A DNA stretch of 64,000 bases from Acanthosepion pharaonis (Eukaryota > Mollusca > Cephalopoda > Sepiida > Sepiidae). The notes below the pieces were generated by a model that did not search any database, had not been told where the DNA came from, and saw nothing but the letters and a program-made list of their open reading frames with translations. The stretch spans positions 238,501-302,500 of the forward strand of contig CAHIKZ030002033.1 in the NCBI GenBank assembly GCA_903632075.3, written 5' to 3'. The translations under genes and the position numbers were made by a program. This document shows positions 1 to 11,204 of this stretch, one piece after another. Numbering within the stretch: the first letter of the stretch is position 1; each line of letters begins with the position of its first letter.

Positions 1-481
1 ATTTTGTAACAAGAAAAAAGTTTTTGGAATTTGACATCATTTTTCTTCTAGCTTCTTTTTCTATTGGGATGGGTTGGTCGATGCTTTTGGCATTCAAGTC
101 ACAAACAGGAAAACTAAACATATTGTCAAAAAAAACAAAAAAACATTACTTGTCAAGCACTTAACAAAATTTCTGCAGTTTTTTTGGATTTTTAGATTTT
201 TTTGTCCTCTTTGTGTTTCTCTTTCTGGTTATCTTATAGTTGCTATACCCCTTTTAATAAGCCTATCAGTCTGTTTGTGGGTGCATATTAAGAAGTAATA
301 CAATTTAGTTCAGGTGTGTATGTTTTTATGTATATGTGAACATTGAGTATGGTTGTGTGTATGTAAAATAAATGAATGAGAAAAACATTTATATGTATAC
401 ACAAGGTCTATCCAGAAAGAACAAAGAAAGCCTGCCTAGGGTGATGGCATCTTATTCACCTTCAAAGTACTTTCTTTGAAT
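1..481. other. AT-rich unassigned sequence
   Basis: I recognise no gene or repeat here. A 74-codon open frame at 74-298 encodes a hydrophobic, compositionally biased peptide with no recognisable domain. It is best treated as chance in AT-rich DNA. Confidence 0.5.
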
Positions 482-908
482 CTGTCCTGGGTAGGACGAT
501 AAACTACATCCAACAGCAAGGCCTCTGATCAGAAGGTTCTGAGGAGCGTGGAACCATCCCTTAATTGCTAGTGTTCCCAGGTCCACCCTGACCTGGGATG
601 GTTGCAAAAATAGTTAACAAAAAACTGGGGTCAAAACACTATGAAAGTGTAAAAATAGGTTTTAATACCAGAAATACTTTGTAAAAAAAAAAATTATTAT
701 CAGCAATAAATCTTTTAACAAAAATTATTACCAGCAATACATTATTATTAGCAATAAATTTTTGAAAAAAAAAATATTACCAGCAATACTTTTTTTTTTT
801 TTTTTTTTTGAAGAAAAATTACCAGCTATATATTTTTAAAAAAAATTACCAAAAATCTTAAATATTAAATAACCTATTGACGTTGATATGCCGTAAAACA
901 AAACAAAC
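482..908 (+). mobile_element. SINE-A family copy 1
   Basis: This interspersed repeat has a GC-richer head starting CTGTCCTGGGTAGGACGATA and containing GCAAGGCCTCTGATC. An AT-rich middle repeats the phrase 'accagcaataca' with poly-A runs between. The 3' tail reads GTTGATATGCCGTAAAACA. The same order occurs at 4020-4436, with partial copies near 49.2 and 61.1-61.6 kb, so the boundaries come from comparison inside the window. There is no open frame. I see no clear tRNA B box, so the head's origin is unknown. The 3' tail resembles that of the tRNA-derived SINE-B family, suggesting a common LINE partner. Confidence 0.7.
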
Positions 909-1355
909 TTTCCTTCAATCCTAATCTCTGTATTCTTTCCACTTTCTAAGAGAGTCTGTAATATCTTCTTTTGGGATTGTCATCAGTTGCCTCATCACAT
1001 TTGCCTTCATTCTGAATCTCATTTATGGTCTAAGATCTCTTCCCTTTCTATATTGATTTTTTTTTTTCTTTGGGAAAAACTAGAAAGTACAGGAAGCTAA
1101 ACTGAGTGATGTGATGTTTTTCCAAGAAACCTACACATCATTATAATGCAATATGACACACACTACACATGCTCTCTTGATGGTGTTTCCCTGGAAACTG
1201 AATAAGACCACAGGAGTGTCTTTCTTCATGTATGCATGATAAATCTTTCTCTGATTGTCAAATTGCATCAAAGCTGTGCAACCAGTTCTCAAGGGATTCA
1301 AAATGACTAAGTTCATTTTGGGCTGGGCTTGTGTGTTTGTGCCTCTTTTATTTGT
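909..1355. other. Unassigned sequence
   Basis: I see no gene or repeat relative here. A 61-codon antisense frame at 1131-1316 shows no recognisable domain. Confidence 0.4.
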
Positions 1356-1362
1356 TTGTGTG

Positions 1363-1429
<67 letters not shown>

Positions 1430-1434
1430 ATGTA
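1356..1434. repeat. (TG)n(TA)n(TG)n microsatellite
   Basis: A compound dinucleotide tract with a long TA core broken by one GTA, flanked by TG-rich runs. An open frame read through it gives alternating Tyr/Ile and is not a gene. Confidence 0.95.
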
Positions 1435-2664
1435 TAGTGACAGCATTAAAGACAACAGACATTTTATATTGATTTTTGTATTGATCAACTTTTCAAAATT
1501 ATGAATAATAATAATTCTTAGGTCAGAAGAATTACTGTCAGAAATTGTTCAAAGTTCTTTTTGAAAGAAATATGGTCCAAGCTTTCATCATCAAGGTAGG
1601 TACAGACAAATGCTGAGTTTCATAGAACTGGTGAGTGTAGTGATGTGTGTGTGCTTATTTATTTTTTTATATACATCTAAGGATGTAGGCAATTGGTTGT
1701 CTTAAATTATAATGGTTGTTTTTGTTATATGGGTATTGCTTTGAGGATCATCAGTCTGTTTTTACTGTATGATTTTGCTAGTATTTTGATATTGTTTGTG
1801 ATTAGCTGTCTGTTGTCACTATGATTCTTATGCTGCTTATTAATGTGTTGTCTGATGGCACTCTGGTCTGATAGGTGGCAAGTGAGTCTCCATGAGAGTA
1901 TGATTGTTTTGTATTCTATGTAAGACATTTTGTGATGTTAATTACAAACTTTCTCTGAACATTGGTCTTGTATAAGGGGTTGGAAGTTTGGGATATATAT
2001 ATAGCAATTATTCATCAAACAATTATGATTAAAAAGAACCAACAAGGCCTGCCTGGTTAATTTTTTATTTGGAATAATACAATACAAAAAATTAAATGCA
2101 GACCTTGTCAATTCCTTTTAATCAAGCTTATGTGTAATAATATATATTTTCTTTACTTGATAAAAAAATGTGCATATCATGAAAGTAAAAAAGAAAAGAT
2201 GATTTACAAATAAAATTAGTTCACAATGAAATATACTCATGATTGAATGAAACTCACAATACAGATTGAAAAAAAGGTAACTGAAATATTTTATTTAAAT
2301 AATTATTATTGCTCAGTATTCATTTTGAGCTTTGTATTTGCAAGGGTTGCTCAGCTTAAATGTATTGTCTTCTTGTATTACCCTGGTTGATCATATTTTT
2401 TTTATAAATTAGTCTTTATTATTGTTTATATATGTTTGTATGCAATTTGATAAACAAAAAAATGAGGTTGATTTTGTTAATATTTTTATTATGTTTGCAG
2501 AAATTACATTGAAAACAAATTAATCTACAAAGATGACAAGAACCATTTGAATAAGTCAATGTTAGGATAATTAATGACAAAGTGAAAAAAAAATTGTCAT
2601 TAATTTTCCTAAGATCATTTTGATATGTAAAAATTTATATATCATTTCCTCCCATAAATCAATG
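1435..2664. other. Unassigned AT-rich sequence
   Basis: No gene seen. The words 'aaggcctgcctggttaa' near 2045 and 'aagcctgcctagggtga' near 426 are alike and may come from one unrecognised repeat. The rest shows no structure I can support. Confidence 0.4.
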
Positions 2665-2666
2665 TA

Positions 2667-2775
2667 CAGGGTGCAGCAGAAATACCTCCCACATATACTA
2701 AGACATTAGTGTCAAGAGTGTCATCATCTTGCTAGTGTCTTACCATTATCTGGGAGGTGTTTCTGCCACACACTG
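2667..2775. mobile_element. 109-bp mariner-type MITE
   Basis: The two ends are inverted repeats. The left end is CAGGGTGCAGCAGAAATACC. The right end, read on the other strand, is CAGTGTGTGGCAGAAACACC, and both continue into TCCCA. TA dinucleotides flank both sides (2665-2666 and 2776-2777), as expected for a Tc1/mariner-type target duplication. The 109-bp element has no coding capacity, so it would have been moved in trans by a full-length relative not seen in this window. Confidence 0.75.
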
Positions 2776-2989
2776 TATAATGACAAAAAACAAGTTATAG
2801 TACTTTATAGTACCCTATTGTATTCATCCATCTGCTGAAAACCTACTTACTACAGAAACCATTGCAGCAACACCTAGTGTAGTGAAGTTGTGGCTCACTA
2901 TTTCTTGTTGAGTCTACAGGACTTGAGTGAGTAGAAATTTCTAATAAAAAAAGGGATAAAATTATCAAATAAGAAATAAGTGAAATTTT

Positions 2990-3215
2990 GAGGGTACATA
3001 ATTAGGAAAGAGAGCTTAGAAAATTTAACACTCACAGAACATTAAAGGCAAGAGGGACAGAGGGAAACAGCATATTACCTACCTTATAGTCTTGTGTAAA
3101 TGGTTGTCCAAACAAGGATTAGGTGAGATATCAAAATGAAAAAAAATTTAGCATTATCTACAAAAGACAGGAAATTGTGGTGAGCCATGATCACCTATAT
3201 CACCAGAACACAGAA
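2990..3215 (+). mobile_element. LINE ORF2 C-terminal relic
   Basis: Translation gives degraded pieces of the C-terminal region of a non-LTR retrotransposon protein: a frame-broken relative of the GHIMRKEGLENL motif around 3000-3035, a charged stretch, and a 'KDRKLW.AMI' relative near 3160-3200. Several other copies here carry the same motif order, the best at 59422-59811. Stops and frameshifts show it is dead. Confidence 0.6.
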
Positions 3216-3237
3216 AAAAAAAATTTCCTGAAAAACC

Positions 3238-3482
3238 TTTAAGAGAAAGATGACATAAATTTCAATCAAATGTAATACTAACTGTATAGTTAATGAATGG
3301 CAGATAGGAATGCATTGTAAATGATTTTAATAAAGAAATAATATTAGAAAGAGCTATAACATTTAATGGTCATGACAAGTCTAATTTTCTGAACAACTGT
3401 TTTAATAGAAAGATGTTATAAATGTCAGTGAACAGTAATGCTAACTGTTCAGCCAATGAATGCCAAGCATTTCCTATATGTA
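3238..3482. repeat. Pair of ~75-bp imperfect direct repeats
   Basis: The stretch around 3238-3320 (AGAAAGATGACATAAATTTC, then 'ctaactg', then 'aatgaatggcag') recurs around 3402-3480 (AGAAAGATGTTATAAATGTC, then 'ctaactgttc', then 'aatgaatgccaag'). Both copies run the same way and are clearly diverged. Function and origin unknown. Confidence 0.6.
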
Positions 3483-3617
3483 AACTGCTAATTCCATCAT
3501 TATCATTACAAAAAGTACTTTTATTGAGCCATGTCAATAATTTTGATAGTTTCTATCTATCGAAATTAGTAAATTGGTAAACCAGAATCTAGTTGATGAG
3601 ACCAGAAAGCTTACACT

Positions 3618-3960
3618 GTTTCCTGTATGATCACTGAAGTTAAGCAACGTCGAGCCTGGTCAGTACCTAGATGGGTGACCGCTTGGGAATATCAGGGATT
3701 GTAAGCTTGGATGTGTGGGTGATATAATGGATAACAGCTCAGAATTGTTGATAGGAGAACCAAGTTTCAATTTCTATTGGATTCATTATATTCACTTATA
3801 TGCAAAAGGAAACCACCTTCTCCCCCCGGCTATTCATTATTTAGTAAGACTTGTATAACTAAACCATTATTATCTAAAAAAAAAAAAAAATTCTAAAAAT
3901 ATTTTCTGGTTTTAAATAACCTGCAAGCCATAGAAACAAATCAATCTATCATAAAATTTA
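3618..3960 (+). mobile_element. Composite 5S rRNA / tRNA-like SINE, copy 1
   Basis: The 5' part (about 3620-3708) is clearly derived from the 3' two-thirds of 5S rRNA. It carries the internal-control-like stretch AAGTTAAGCAACGTCGAGCC, then ATGGGTGACCGCTTGGGAAT, and ends TTGTAAGCTT. It runs directly into a tRNA-like segment whose A-box region reads GGGTGATATAATGGATAACA, followed by a SINE-B-like body and a tail containing 'ttttaaataacctgcaag'. A second copy with the same junction lies at 17781-18120, so the fusion is a propagated unit rather than a chance insertion. This is not a functional 5S gene: the first third is missing and bases differ. Confidence 0.75.
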
Positions 3961-4019
3961 TTCTAGCTCAATAAATCATTTAATTCATGTTGAAAATCTT
4001 TAAATTTACCTAACCTAAT

Positions 4020-4436
4020 CTGTCCTGGGTAAGATGATAAACTACATCTGCGTCCTGGGTAAGATGATAAACTACGTCTGACAGCAAGGCCTCTGATCGG
4101 GAGGAGCATGGAAGCACCTCTTAATTGCATGTGTTCCTAGGTCTACCCTGACTCGGGTGGTAGCACCTGTTAGGGTCCCAGATATAGGCAAATAGTTAAC
4201 CCCCAAACTCGGATCAAAACTATATGATAGTGTAAAAATAGGTTTTAATACCAGAATTACTTTGTATAAAAAAAAAAAAAATGATTACCAGCAATACATT
4301 TTTGAAAAATAAATATTACCAGCGAAGGGAAATTATTACCAGAAATAGATTTTTGGAAAAAAAAATATTACCAACAATGAAAATTTTGTTGGCATTAAAT
4401 AACTCATTGAGGTTAATATGCCGTAAAACAAAACAG
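4020..4436 (+). mobile_element. SINE-A family copy 2, duplicated head
   Basis: Same head, middle and tail order as 482-908. The first 30 bases are present twice in tandem (4021-4050 and 4051-4080; the units differ at the first base and near the end, 'catctg' versus 'cgtctg'). This copy retains the GGTAGCACCTGTT segment, which is altered in copy 1. The tail ends GTTAATATGCCGTAAAACA. No coding capacity. Confidence 0.7.
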
Positions 4437-5019
4437 ACCAACCTAACCAAGTTTTGAACAAGGCCAAAATAATGGAGCAGCCAGTAAGAATCAAAATTTC
4501 TATGAGTTTGGTAACTATCACTATGGTAGCCACCTGTCTCATGTACAAGGAAAATTGTTTCTGGCTGTCATAGACAGAAAAATAATATCAAGGTATGTTC
4601 GCAAGCAAGAAATTGGTTGGGTGGGGGAGTTGTTTTTCTCTACATGAAAGATCTTCACCATTTCCCTTGAGGCTTTGTCTTCTAATTTACTTAGCTTCTG
4701 CCATTAGTCATTCTTGGAGATTTCTTACTCGTAAAAGTCTTTGCAACTGGTGTCACCAAGTACAATTACTCTTGTAAACATCTTCAATACTTGCATGTTC
4801 AAAAGGAATTAAAGGAATTCAGAAGGCGGCAAACTCGACAATATATATAAAAAAATGCTTTGTTTTTCATTTTGCCTGAACTTTAAATAACATTTTTGTT
4901 TAGACACAGGAAGTGAATAGTATTGTGCATTGTACTATTTTTTTTTTTTTTTTTTTTTTTTTACTCCATTCCTAGATTTTAGCACTTCTAAAATATTTCA
5001 TATATATCGAGGATATTTT
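4437..5019. other. Unassigned sequence with poly-T
   Basis: No gene recognised. Holds a poly-T run at about 4939-4962. The short frames at 4336-4548 (-) and 4595-4777 (+) have no recognisable domains. Confidence 0.4.
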
Positions 5020-5390
5020 CTAAGATTCTTCTGTGTGCTGTCTCCTTTCAGTATGTGGGCAATCATGGCTCTTTACAACTTTCTATTTTTGTGGCCTTTA
5101 ACAGTGTTTCTGGCCTTGCCAAGCCTTCCAACATCCATTCACATAAGTTTGCCCTCAGTATGCCCCTAAGGGATAAGTTTTCCAAGCCCTCTTTCCTCGT
5201 TTTATTAAAAAAATTTCAGCTGCCTCTTTTTGATTCTGAGTTTTTTTTGTTACTATTTTCCTTAGTCCTTACTCAGTCTGTCCAGTGAGTTCTCAGTATC
5301 CTTCTGTAGAACAACATTTCTGCTACCTTCAGTTTTCTCATATGTGGGGAGATTGTCCAGCATTCAATCCTATATAAGAGGAAAGCTCAT
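5020..5390 (-). mobile_element. LINE ORF2 C-terminal relic
   Basis: On the minus strand this is a decayed copy of the LINE C-terminal region seen best at 59422-59811. The antisense words 'ggcaatcatggctcttta', 'ttcagctgcctctttttgat' and 'atccttctgtagaacaaca' match the same positions in that copy. Plus-strand frames at 4930-5169 and 5055-5288 are antisense shadows. Confidence 0.65.
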
Positions 5391-5722
5391 CAAAACAATA
5401 AGTAGACTTGGCGTGTTGATTAGTATAATAAAAATTTGTAGTTAAGAGAACGTGGAAACAGATTAGTCTCGTACAAAACATATAAAGGATGGGATACTTG
5501 CGATGATCAAAAATGAAGAATTTATGTATATTTCTTGGCGTTCAGGATGCTAATTTTTTTTTTTTTTTTTGGTTTTTGGTTTTTCCCAAAAAATCTTCAG
5601 AACATTTATTTCACAACTTCGAGGCTTATATTTGATTACCTACAAGCCTCAGACTACTTTAATATTTTCCCAAAATTTTCACTGAACAAATTCAGAGTAT
5701 GCATTCAAAGCTGTCAAGTGTC

Positions 5723-5725
5723 TTA

Positions 5726-5771
<46 letters not shown>
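5723..5771. repeat. (TA)n microsatellite
   Basis: An almost uninterrupted TA tract. The 109-codon frame across it (5535-5864) is low complexity and is not a gene. Confidence 0.95.
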
Positions 5772-5775
<4 letters not shown>

Positions 5776-5868
5776 TTTACTATTCATCCAACAGGCAAGC
5801 TTTCTTATTTTCTAAACAAGTTTCATATTTTTTCATATATCTTATTTTTACCTTCTTAAATTGATATA

Positions 5869-6021
5869 CAGCGTAACCCGGATATAAGAGAGTTGTCGGG
5901 ACCGGAGAAGAAGTATCTTATATCCGGGTTTCTCATATCCGGGTTAGGTCTATTTTATATACATTAACACAGGCTCTAATTTGGGACCAGAGAAAATCTC
6001 TCTTATATCCGGGTTACACTG
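5869..6021 (+). mobile_element. pogo-type MITE, 153 bp
   Basis: Terminal inverted repeats CAGCGTAACCCGGATATAAG and, on the opposite strand, CAGTGTAACCCGGATATAAG, flanked by TA on both sides (5867-5868 and 6022-6023). The CAG start and TA duplication fit the Tc1/mariner-pogo superfamily. The interior contains three further 'tatccgggtt' blocks, and its second half repeats the first in diverged form ('gggaccggagaag' versus 'gggaccagagaaa'). It looks like a dimer-like enlargement of the 68-82 bp versions at 7757 and 48932. Confidence 0.8.
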
Positions 6022-6094
6022 TATATACTTATCTTTGTCCTAATGTATCTTTGTTACCGACACCTACAATATTCATTTCATTCATTCATTCATT

Positions 6095-6117
6095 TTTTTT
6101 TTTTTTTTTTTTTTTTT
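6095..6117. repeat. (CATT)n and poly-T tract
   Basis: Short 'cattcattcatt' run followed by poly-T between two pogo-type MITEs. Confidence 0.9.
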
Positions 6118-6164
6118 AAATAATTAAGTTTTACTTTTTCACTTGGTGCTGTGAATTTTATTTA

Positions 6165-6332
6165 CAGTGTAACCCGGATATAAGAGAGTTGTCGGGACCG
6201 GAGAAGAAGTATCTTATATCCGGGTTTCTCTTATATCCGGGTTTGGTCTATTTTGTTTAAGTAACACAGACTCTAATTTGGGACCAGAGAAAATCTCTCT
6301 TATATCCGGGTTTCTTATATCCGGGTTACACT
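6165..6332 (+). mobile_element. pogo-type MITE, ~168 bp
   Basis: Starts CAGTGTAACCCGGATATAAG after TA (6163-6164) and ends GGGTTACACTA, so the terminal G is lost on the right. Apart from a few changes and one extra TTATATCC block it matches the 153-bp copy 140 bp upstream. The two lie in the same orientation, which allows recombination between them. Confidence 0.8.
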
Positions 6333-6644
6333 ATTTATTTAAAAAAAAAGTTTTATCTTTTACTTTGTAAGGGGACATAAAATGAAGTGTGTATTGGTTT
6401 ATAAATTGAGTGTTTCAGACATGTTTAATTCCTATTTGAATTTCTGGAACCTAGTTTTATTACTACTCTCGAGTCCCGGATATAGTGGAAGGGATTAGAA
6501 TAGTGTGTGTGGGGGGGGGTCAAAAGAATTGTTCAGCTTCGAACTCCTTGAGAATACTAATAAGCCAAGAGCGATTGGAATAAAATGTCCTTGTCGAAAT
6601 ATTAAAAAAAATATAATATATGGGGAAGGAATTCAGTATTCATT

Positions 6645-6715
6645 TTTTAAAGTTTTCGGCTGTTGTACTCTTCGGTCTTCCTCGAGTGTCTTTCATATTC
6701 GGTAATCTTTAGGGG
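6645..6715 (+). repeat. Motif-K repeat fragment
   Basis: The phrase 'ttcggctgttgtactcttcggtcttcc' (cut here at 6656-6682) recurs in diverged form near 27345-27405, 47068-47115 and 56692-56730. It marks an interspersed repeat I cannot name. The shared features are a TTCGGC word followed about 15-20 bases later by GTCTTC or CCTTC and a TCAG/TCGAG word. Confidence 0.45.
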
Positions 6716-7756
6716 ATATTAAACAGGGCATTTAGACGGTCTCTTTTAAACATATTAAAAATTATAATGGGAACGGAGTGCTTCCCTTACTTTACACCTA
6801 TACATTCTTACCAGCCAATCAGAAACCAGTTTCTGTTGGCGTCAAAAACCCCAATCTTAAACTCTTTTTGTATCGTGACGTGCTGATCGACCCTGGGGAT
6901 TCGTCGCTTAAGGCGTAAAGTTAACATTTTGAATCAAGTTAAACGAGCTCTTCCTTTAAGATAAAGTTGGACTCCACAAGCTCAATTAAAAGCCTGCAAT
7001 CGCCTCTTTTTCTTCTTGTATATGTTGTTGATGATAGTGTTTATTTGTCTTTTCGCTCGTTAAATTTTCTCCCGCTTGTGTGAATCAACATGAAAATATA
7101 ATAAGATTGCTGTTTGGCTTAATCCAAAGACGCGAAGCGTAGCTTAAAAGAATCATTGAATAGCACATGAATACTTCGAGAGAAAATGGTTTTTGTCTTG
7201 CACATGGGTAATAATTACATTAGGTTGAAATTCGTGCACTCTTGGAAGAACACAGAGCATTTGTTGCTTCCTATTTATATGCGATCTTAATCGAATTCAA
7301 TAATTAAAACCTGGATGAAAAAAAAAAAAGTTGCTTAAATGGATGGTAAGTGTTCAAACTATATTCCTTAGTTCTAACCTTTACGGCTAATATCTGCTAT
7401 GCAGGGTCGGTGCATACTATGATTTAGGGTCCTGGGTAGTGCTTTGTGACCCTCGTTATCTTATCAACATTTGATTTTTTTTTCCTACCTACATTTATGT
7501 AAGCTACGAATTAAACTAAGCACAGCTGACGATTAAAGGATGAAAAATTTTCGCAGATTTTGACGTCATTCTAGGGTTTTTTGTTTTGCTCATGCTAATT
7601 CTTGAATAAAACGACGATATAAAATTAATTATTTTTTATCCATAATGTTGAATGTCTTAAGATTCAACTCTTTAATAAGAAATCTCAAGTTGATGTTAAA
7701 ATTAGCGCAAAACATTGATGATGGCATGTCTCTAATTTGTATTTAGATACACTGTA
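6716..7756. other. Unassigned, locally GC-richer sequence
   Basis: No exon recognised. Around 6780-6960 the composition is less AT-rich, with a CCAAT word inside AGCCAATCAGAA (6813-6824) and a TGACGTG word near 6876. These could be promoter-like, but no start site or gene follows. The rest is AT-rich without recognised structure. Confidence 0.3.
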
Positions 7757-7838
7757 CAGTGTAACCCGGATATAAGAGAGTTGTCGGGACCGGAGTAGTC
7801 TCTTATATCCGGGTTTCTCTTATATCCAGGTTACACTG
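7757..7838 (+). mobile_element. pogo-type MITE, 82 bp
   Basis: CAGTGTAACCCGGATATAAG at the left and its near-perfect inverse at the right ('atatccaggttacactg'), TA on both sides (7755-7756, 7839-7840). The centre is 'gttgtcgggaccggag' plus one extra 'tatccgggtttctct' block. The left flank 'tacactg' forms the palindrome TACACTGTACAGTGTA with the element's start, perhaps a leftover end of another copy. Confidence 0.8.
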
Positions 7839-7964
7839 TATTTATTTTCCTTTTTCCGAGTTTAATTGTTCACCTATATTTCATAAACTTCATAAGATCG
7901 ACATCGTTAGGTTACAATAAAATTTATACTTCATATGAATACTACCTTATGAAATTTGAGATGT

Positions 7965-8362
7965 AGCAGAGTGGGTGTGGTCGTATCACGATTCGGGTGT
8001 GTGGGGGTGGGGGGTGCATCATAGATTGGGGAGTACGAAACCCTTGCACCGGCTCTGCTGCCATCCCACGCACATTGTAGCGAACCACACTCATTCCTTT
8101 CGTATTCCATTGGTGAGATGCAAGTTCCACTCGAACAGCAGCTTCTCATGGATCTCTGCTTTGTGGAACCGACTCTTAAAGGGAGGCTTCCCCGATCACT
8201 ACAATCCTAACGGTTAACCGTAGACTTGAACAGGTTATCTTCCTCATATAACACCATAAACTATGCTTCTTACTCTGTAACCGTCTACCTCGAGTGACTC
8301 TTGGGCTTTGTATCGGGTTAACTTCAGTGTGAAATGGCGTTGTAATAAAAAATAAATAAATT
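7965..8362 (+). mobile_element. 5'-truncated Jockey/CR1-like LINE 3' end
   Basis: The plus-strand frame contains the motif FHSNSSFSWISALWNRLLKG followed by 'GFPDHYNPNG', a degraded form of the terminal 'SFFPRTA.LWNRLP..CFPD.YNL..FK..VNRYL' motif of Jockey/CR1-type LINE ORF2 proteins. A short 3' UTR follows ('gttaacttcagtgtgaaatg') and an AATAA-rich tail ends near 8362. The 5' end is lost, as usual for LINE insertions. A minus-strand relative lies at 25795-26030. Confidence 0.7.
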
Positions 8363-9740
8363 GTAAGCATTTTGCTTTTGATGCTAAATTGTTTTTGGCT
8401 GACTAGCCGTCAGTTTATAGAAGAAAATGGGTTTTAGTGAAAAACTTAATGTAATTTTTTATAGGTCATAAAATATGGTGCTTTGTTACTTTAATTTGAT
8501 GTTTTCATTAGCTTAAAAAACAGGGATCCGCATTTACTGTTTAAAAAAAAAACGATGGTCGACTTATGCACGAGTAAAATAAAAAAGATATTAAAAAAAC
8601 AGAAGGGGAATGTGGTTCATTTTTTTCTTAAATGCCCACTCATTCTACTTCATTTTTGGTTAATCTAAAAGGAGTAAAAAAATTGAAAGAAAATTTATTT
8701 TTGTATGTCAAATTGTGTGATTGATAAAAAAATCTTTTCTTTTGACACAAACATGTGAAAGTGAAGATAGTTATGAACCACGAAGCAAATCAAGTTTGTG
8801 AGTAGAGTTAACACCCTTTACTCTTTGTCAGGTAAATTTTTCGATTAAACGTTAAATTTTGGAGAATATTTTGTGCTTTGTAAATTAACAGTATATAAAA
8901 TAGGAACCAGGAAATTTTTTTCGTCTCATTTTTGTGCTATATACGCATACAGCCGAATAAAAAAAAAATATCTAAATACAGAGCAAGTAATTCCCAGATT
9001 TCATCTCAAAAGATAATGTGTGTGAAAGTGAATAATTTCTTCTGTTTTGTAACAACCATAAATACTCCGCATTTAATTCAGAAATATGAGCCGGGTGTTG
9101 CCACCGATCTCGCGAAAATACTGCTGATAGGTGTAAGAATTTCAGGGCAGACTAATTCTTGTTCTAAAATGGGATGAAAAAGAGTGACCAAAAACTTTTG
9201 TTTTTATTCCAAAAATAAATGATTTTATAAGAGAGTTATATCGTGATGTTTTGAAAAGAAGCAAAAAGTTTATTCTAGAATAATCCGTGAAGAGGTTCCA
9301 GGAACACACACACACATTGTTATTTTTATAAACTTTAAAGCTCTATCAGCGGCTGCACTCAATTGCAAGCATATTATTTGATTTGGTAAGATCGAACTTA
9401 AAATATATAAACGAGAACACTTTTTTAACAACTGAAAGAAAAAAGTACTTAAAGGAAATTTATAAACGATCAAATTATTTTTCTATATGAACTCCATCTA
9501 AGCCACATTTGGGCGTTGTTTCTTGCCTTCGAATCTATTTTGACTGAAGTCCATATTCCTGTGGAAGCTATAATTCAACAGGAACGTTTTTCCATCAACT
9601 TTGTGGTATGGCTTCGTGTATAAAAGACAAACCATAGAAAGGCACAACGATTTGGTTGGTCATACAATCAAAATAGGAATGACCGTATACGCAAAAAAAA
9701 AAAAAAATTGTCAATTAAACCATCCACAAAATTAAAGGTA
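8363..9740. other. Unassigned AT-rich sequence
   Basis: No gene, RNA or repeat relative recognised. Small frames at 8932-9177 (+) and 9270-9473 (-) show no recognisable domain. Confidence 0.4.
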
Positions 9741-9748
9741 ATGGAATG

Positions 9749-9785
9749 CGTGTGTGTGTGTGTGTGTGTGTCTGTCTGTCTGTCT
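9749..9785. repeat. (TG)n(TCTG)n microsatellite
   Basis: A TG tract running into TCTG repeats. Confidence 0.9.
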
Positions 9786-10516
9786 AAGTAAATGTGATTA
9801 TTATATTGTCTGTTCAATAAATTTCAAGAGTTCAATTGACTTCATGTTTTCTGTTTTGTTTTTAACCTTGTTTCATTGTCATTTTCAAACTGTGTACCCT
9901 TTTTCAGTAAAGTAATAATTTGGGCTGGTACCTAACCAGCAAGATCAAAGGTCGACATTTACAAAGCACTGTGTTTCCACGCTGTTATATGGCTGTTAAT
10001 CCTGGATTGCATACCGCCACCATTTGCATAATCTCGAACGATTCCGCGTATCTTACCTCAGGTGACATTGGTGGGATAAGGTACAACACATTCATAGACA
10101 ACAACCATCGAAGTCATCCGTATTCTTGAGAACCGACTCTCGTGATGTGCATTTTTCAGTGAATGAGAGTCTGAAGAAAGGACATTAGACCCTTAATATA
10201 TTCCCAATTGGTGATATGTTTGCACAAATGCTATACAAACTATAAAAAAAAACTAGTTTGTTCAGCAAGCAAAGGAAGGCTGTTGACGTCATACGCAAAA
10301 CAATGACACCTGCCACCTGTCCACGTCAACTGTTGATCTCCGTGAATTTAGTAGTAGGTTTGTGAAATTTATTACCAAATATGGAAGTGACCAAATAATT
10401 GAAGGGGTCCGTATTCAAGGGCAGTAAAAGCGACGATAATTAATAATAGGTTAGATATTGTGGTAATGGTAACATTAGCGGTTTCCTTATAAGGAAACTT
10501 TCGGCATTTATTAACC
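9786..10516. other. Unassigned sequence
   Basis: No gene recognised. A 69-codon frame at 9920-10129 lies in a slightly GC-richer patch and ends in a stop. It shows no domain I know, and neither an intron-exon signal nor a repeat relative was found for it. Confidence 0.35.
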
Positions 10517-10808
10517 GAGCAGCCAGTCAGTCAGTCAGTCAGTCAGTTCTATGCTATGCGTGATACATGACTGACGAGGCAGATTTTTTTCCCGCGGTAG
10601 GATACCATTTCTTTTTGCGGTAGACCAGTTGCCATTCAAGGCTATAGAACCCAGTCTGTCCTGTTATTTACCCATAGGTGGGGGGGGGGAGAAGAAGAGG
10701 ATTCATACCTTTCCCGAGGGTATTAGCACGTAAGTGAATGTAATGGATTCGACTGGAATTCGAACTCATCTCTCCAATTTCTCAGTCCGCCGTGTCTCCT
10801 ATACTAAT
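10517..10808 (-). mobile_element. SINE-B (tRNA-derived) copy
   Basis: On the minus strand the head (right end) has a B-box-like GAGTTCGAATTC (10755-10767) and a decayed A-box region. The body includes 'ccattacattcacttacgtg', 'tatgaatcctcttctc' and 'aactggtctaccgc'. The 3' side ends in 'agtcatgtatcacgcatag' followed by an ACTG microsatellite (10525-10547 on the plus strand). Four related copies occur here. This is a Pol III-type retroposon mobilised by a LINE in trans. Confidence 0.8.
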
Positions 10809-11204
10809 GTATAAAAAGACTTTTCTCTTAAACAATTTTTTGGGGAAAATCTCAAGTTTACTGTTATTGCCCAGTCCAATATTCATGGAGACTTCCTTAC
10901 TAACATTTTATTTGAAGTAGTGTATCATGTCATTATTTTTCTTCGTGTTACTTATACTATTCATTGTAGTAGTTGCTGTTGTTGAAAGTCCTAAAGTGAT
11001 GTTTTTTTTTGTTATTTAGTACAGTTTTTGTTTGTGCATTGTTGATACCGAATTAAAAAGTTCGTATTTGATCCAACTGTAAGTGATATATGATTGACGA
11101 GCAGAAACAGGCATCTAAGATAATCGCGTCTAATAAATTCCGAAATTAAAATCTTAACTCGAAGGATTCACAGAAGTTATGTCTTTGTCCTTTTTTTTTT
11201 TTTT

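Noticed and set aside
3618..3710. 5S rRNA gene
   Set aside because: The first third is missing, bases differ in the control region, and the sequence is fused to a tRNA-like SINE body in both copies.
6780..6960. Host promoter with CCAAT and CRE-like words
   Set aside because: The words are short, no TATA or start context is convincing and no exon follows. Left as a weak note only.
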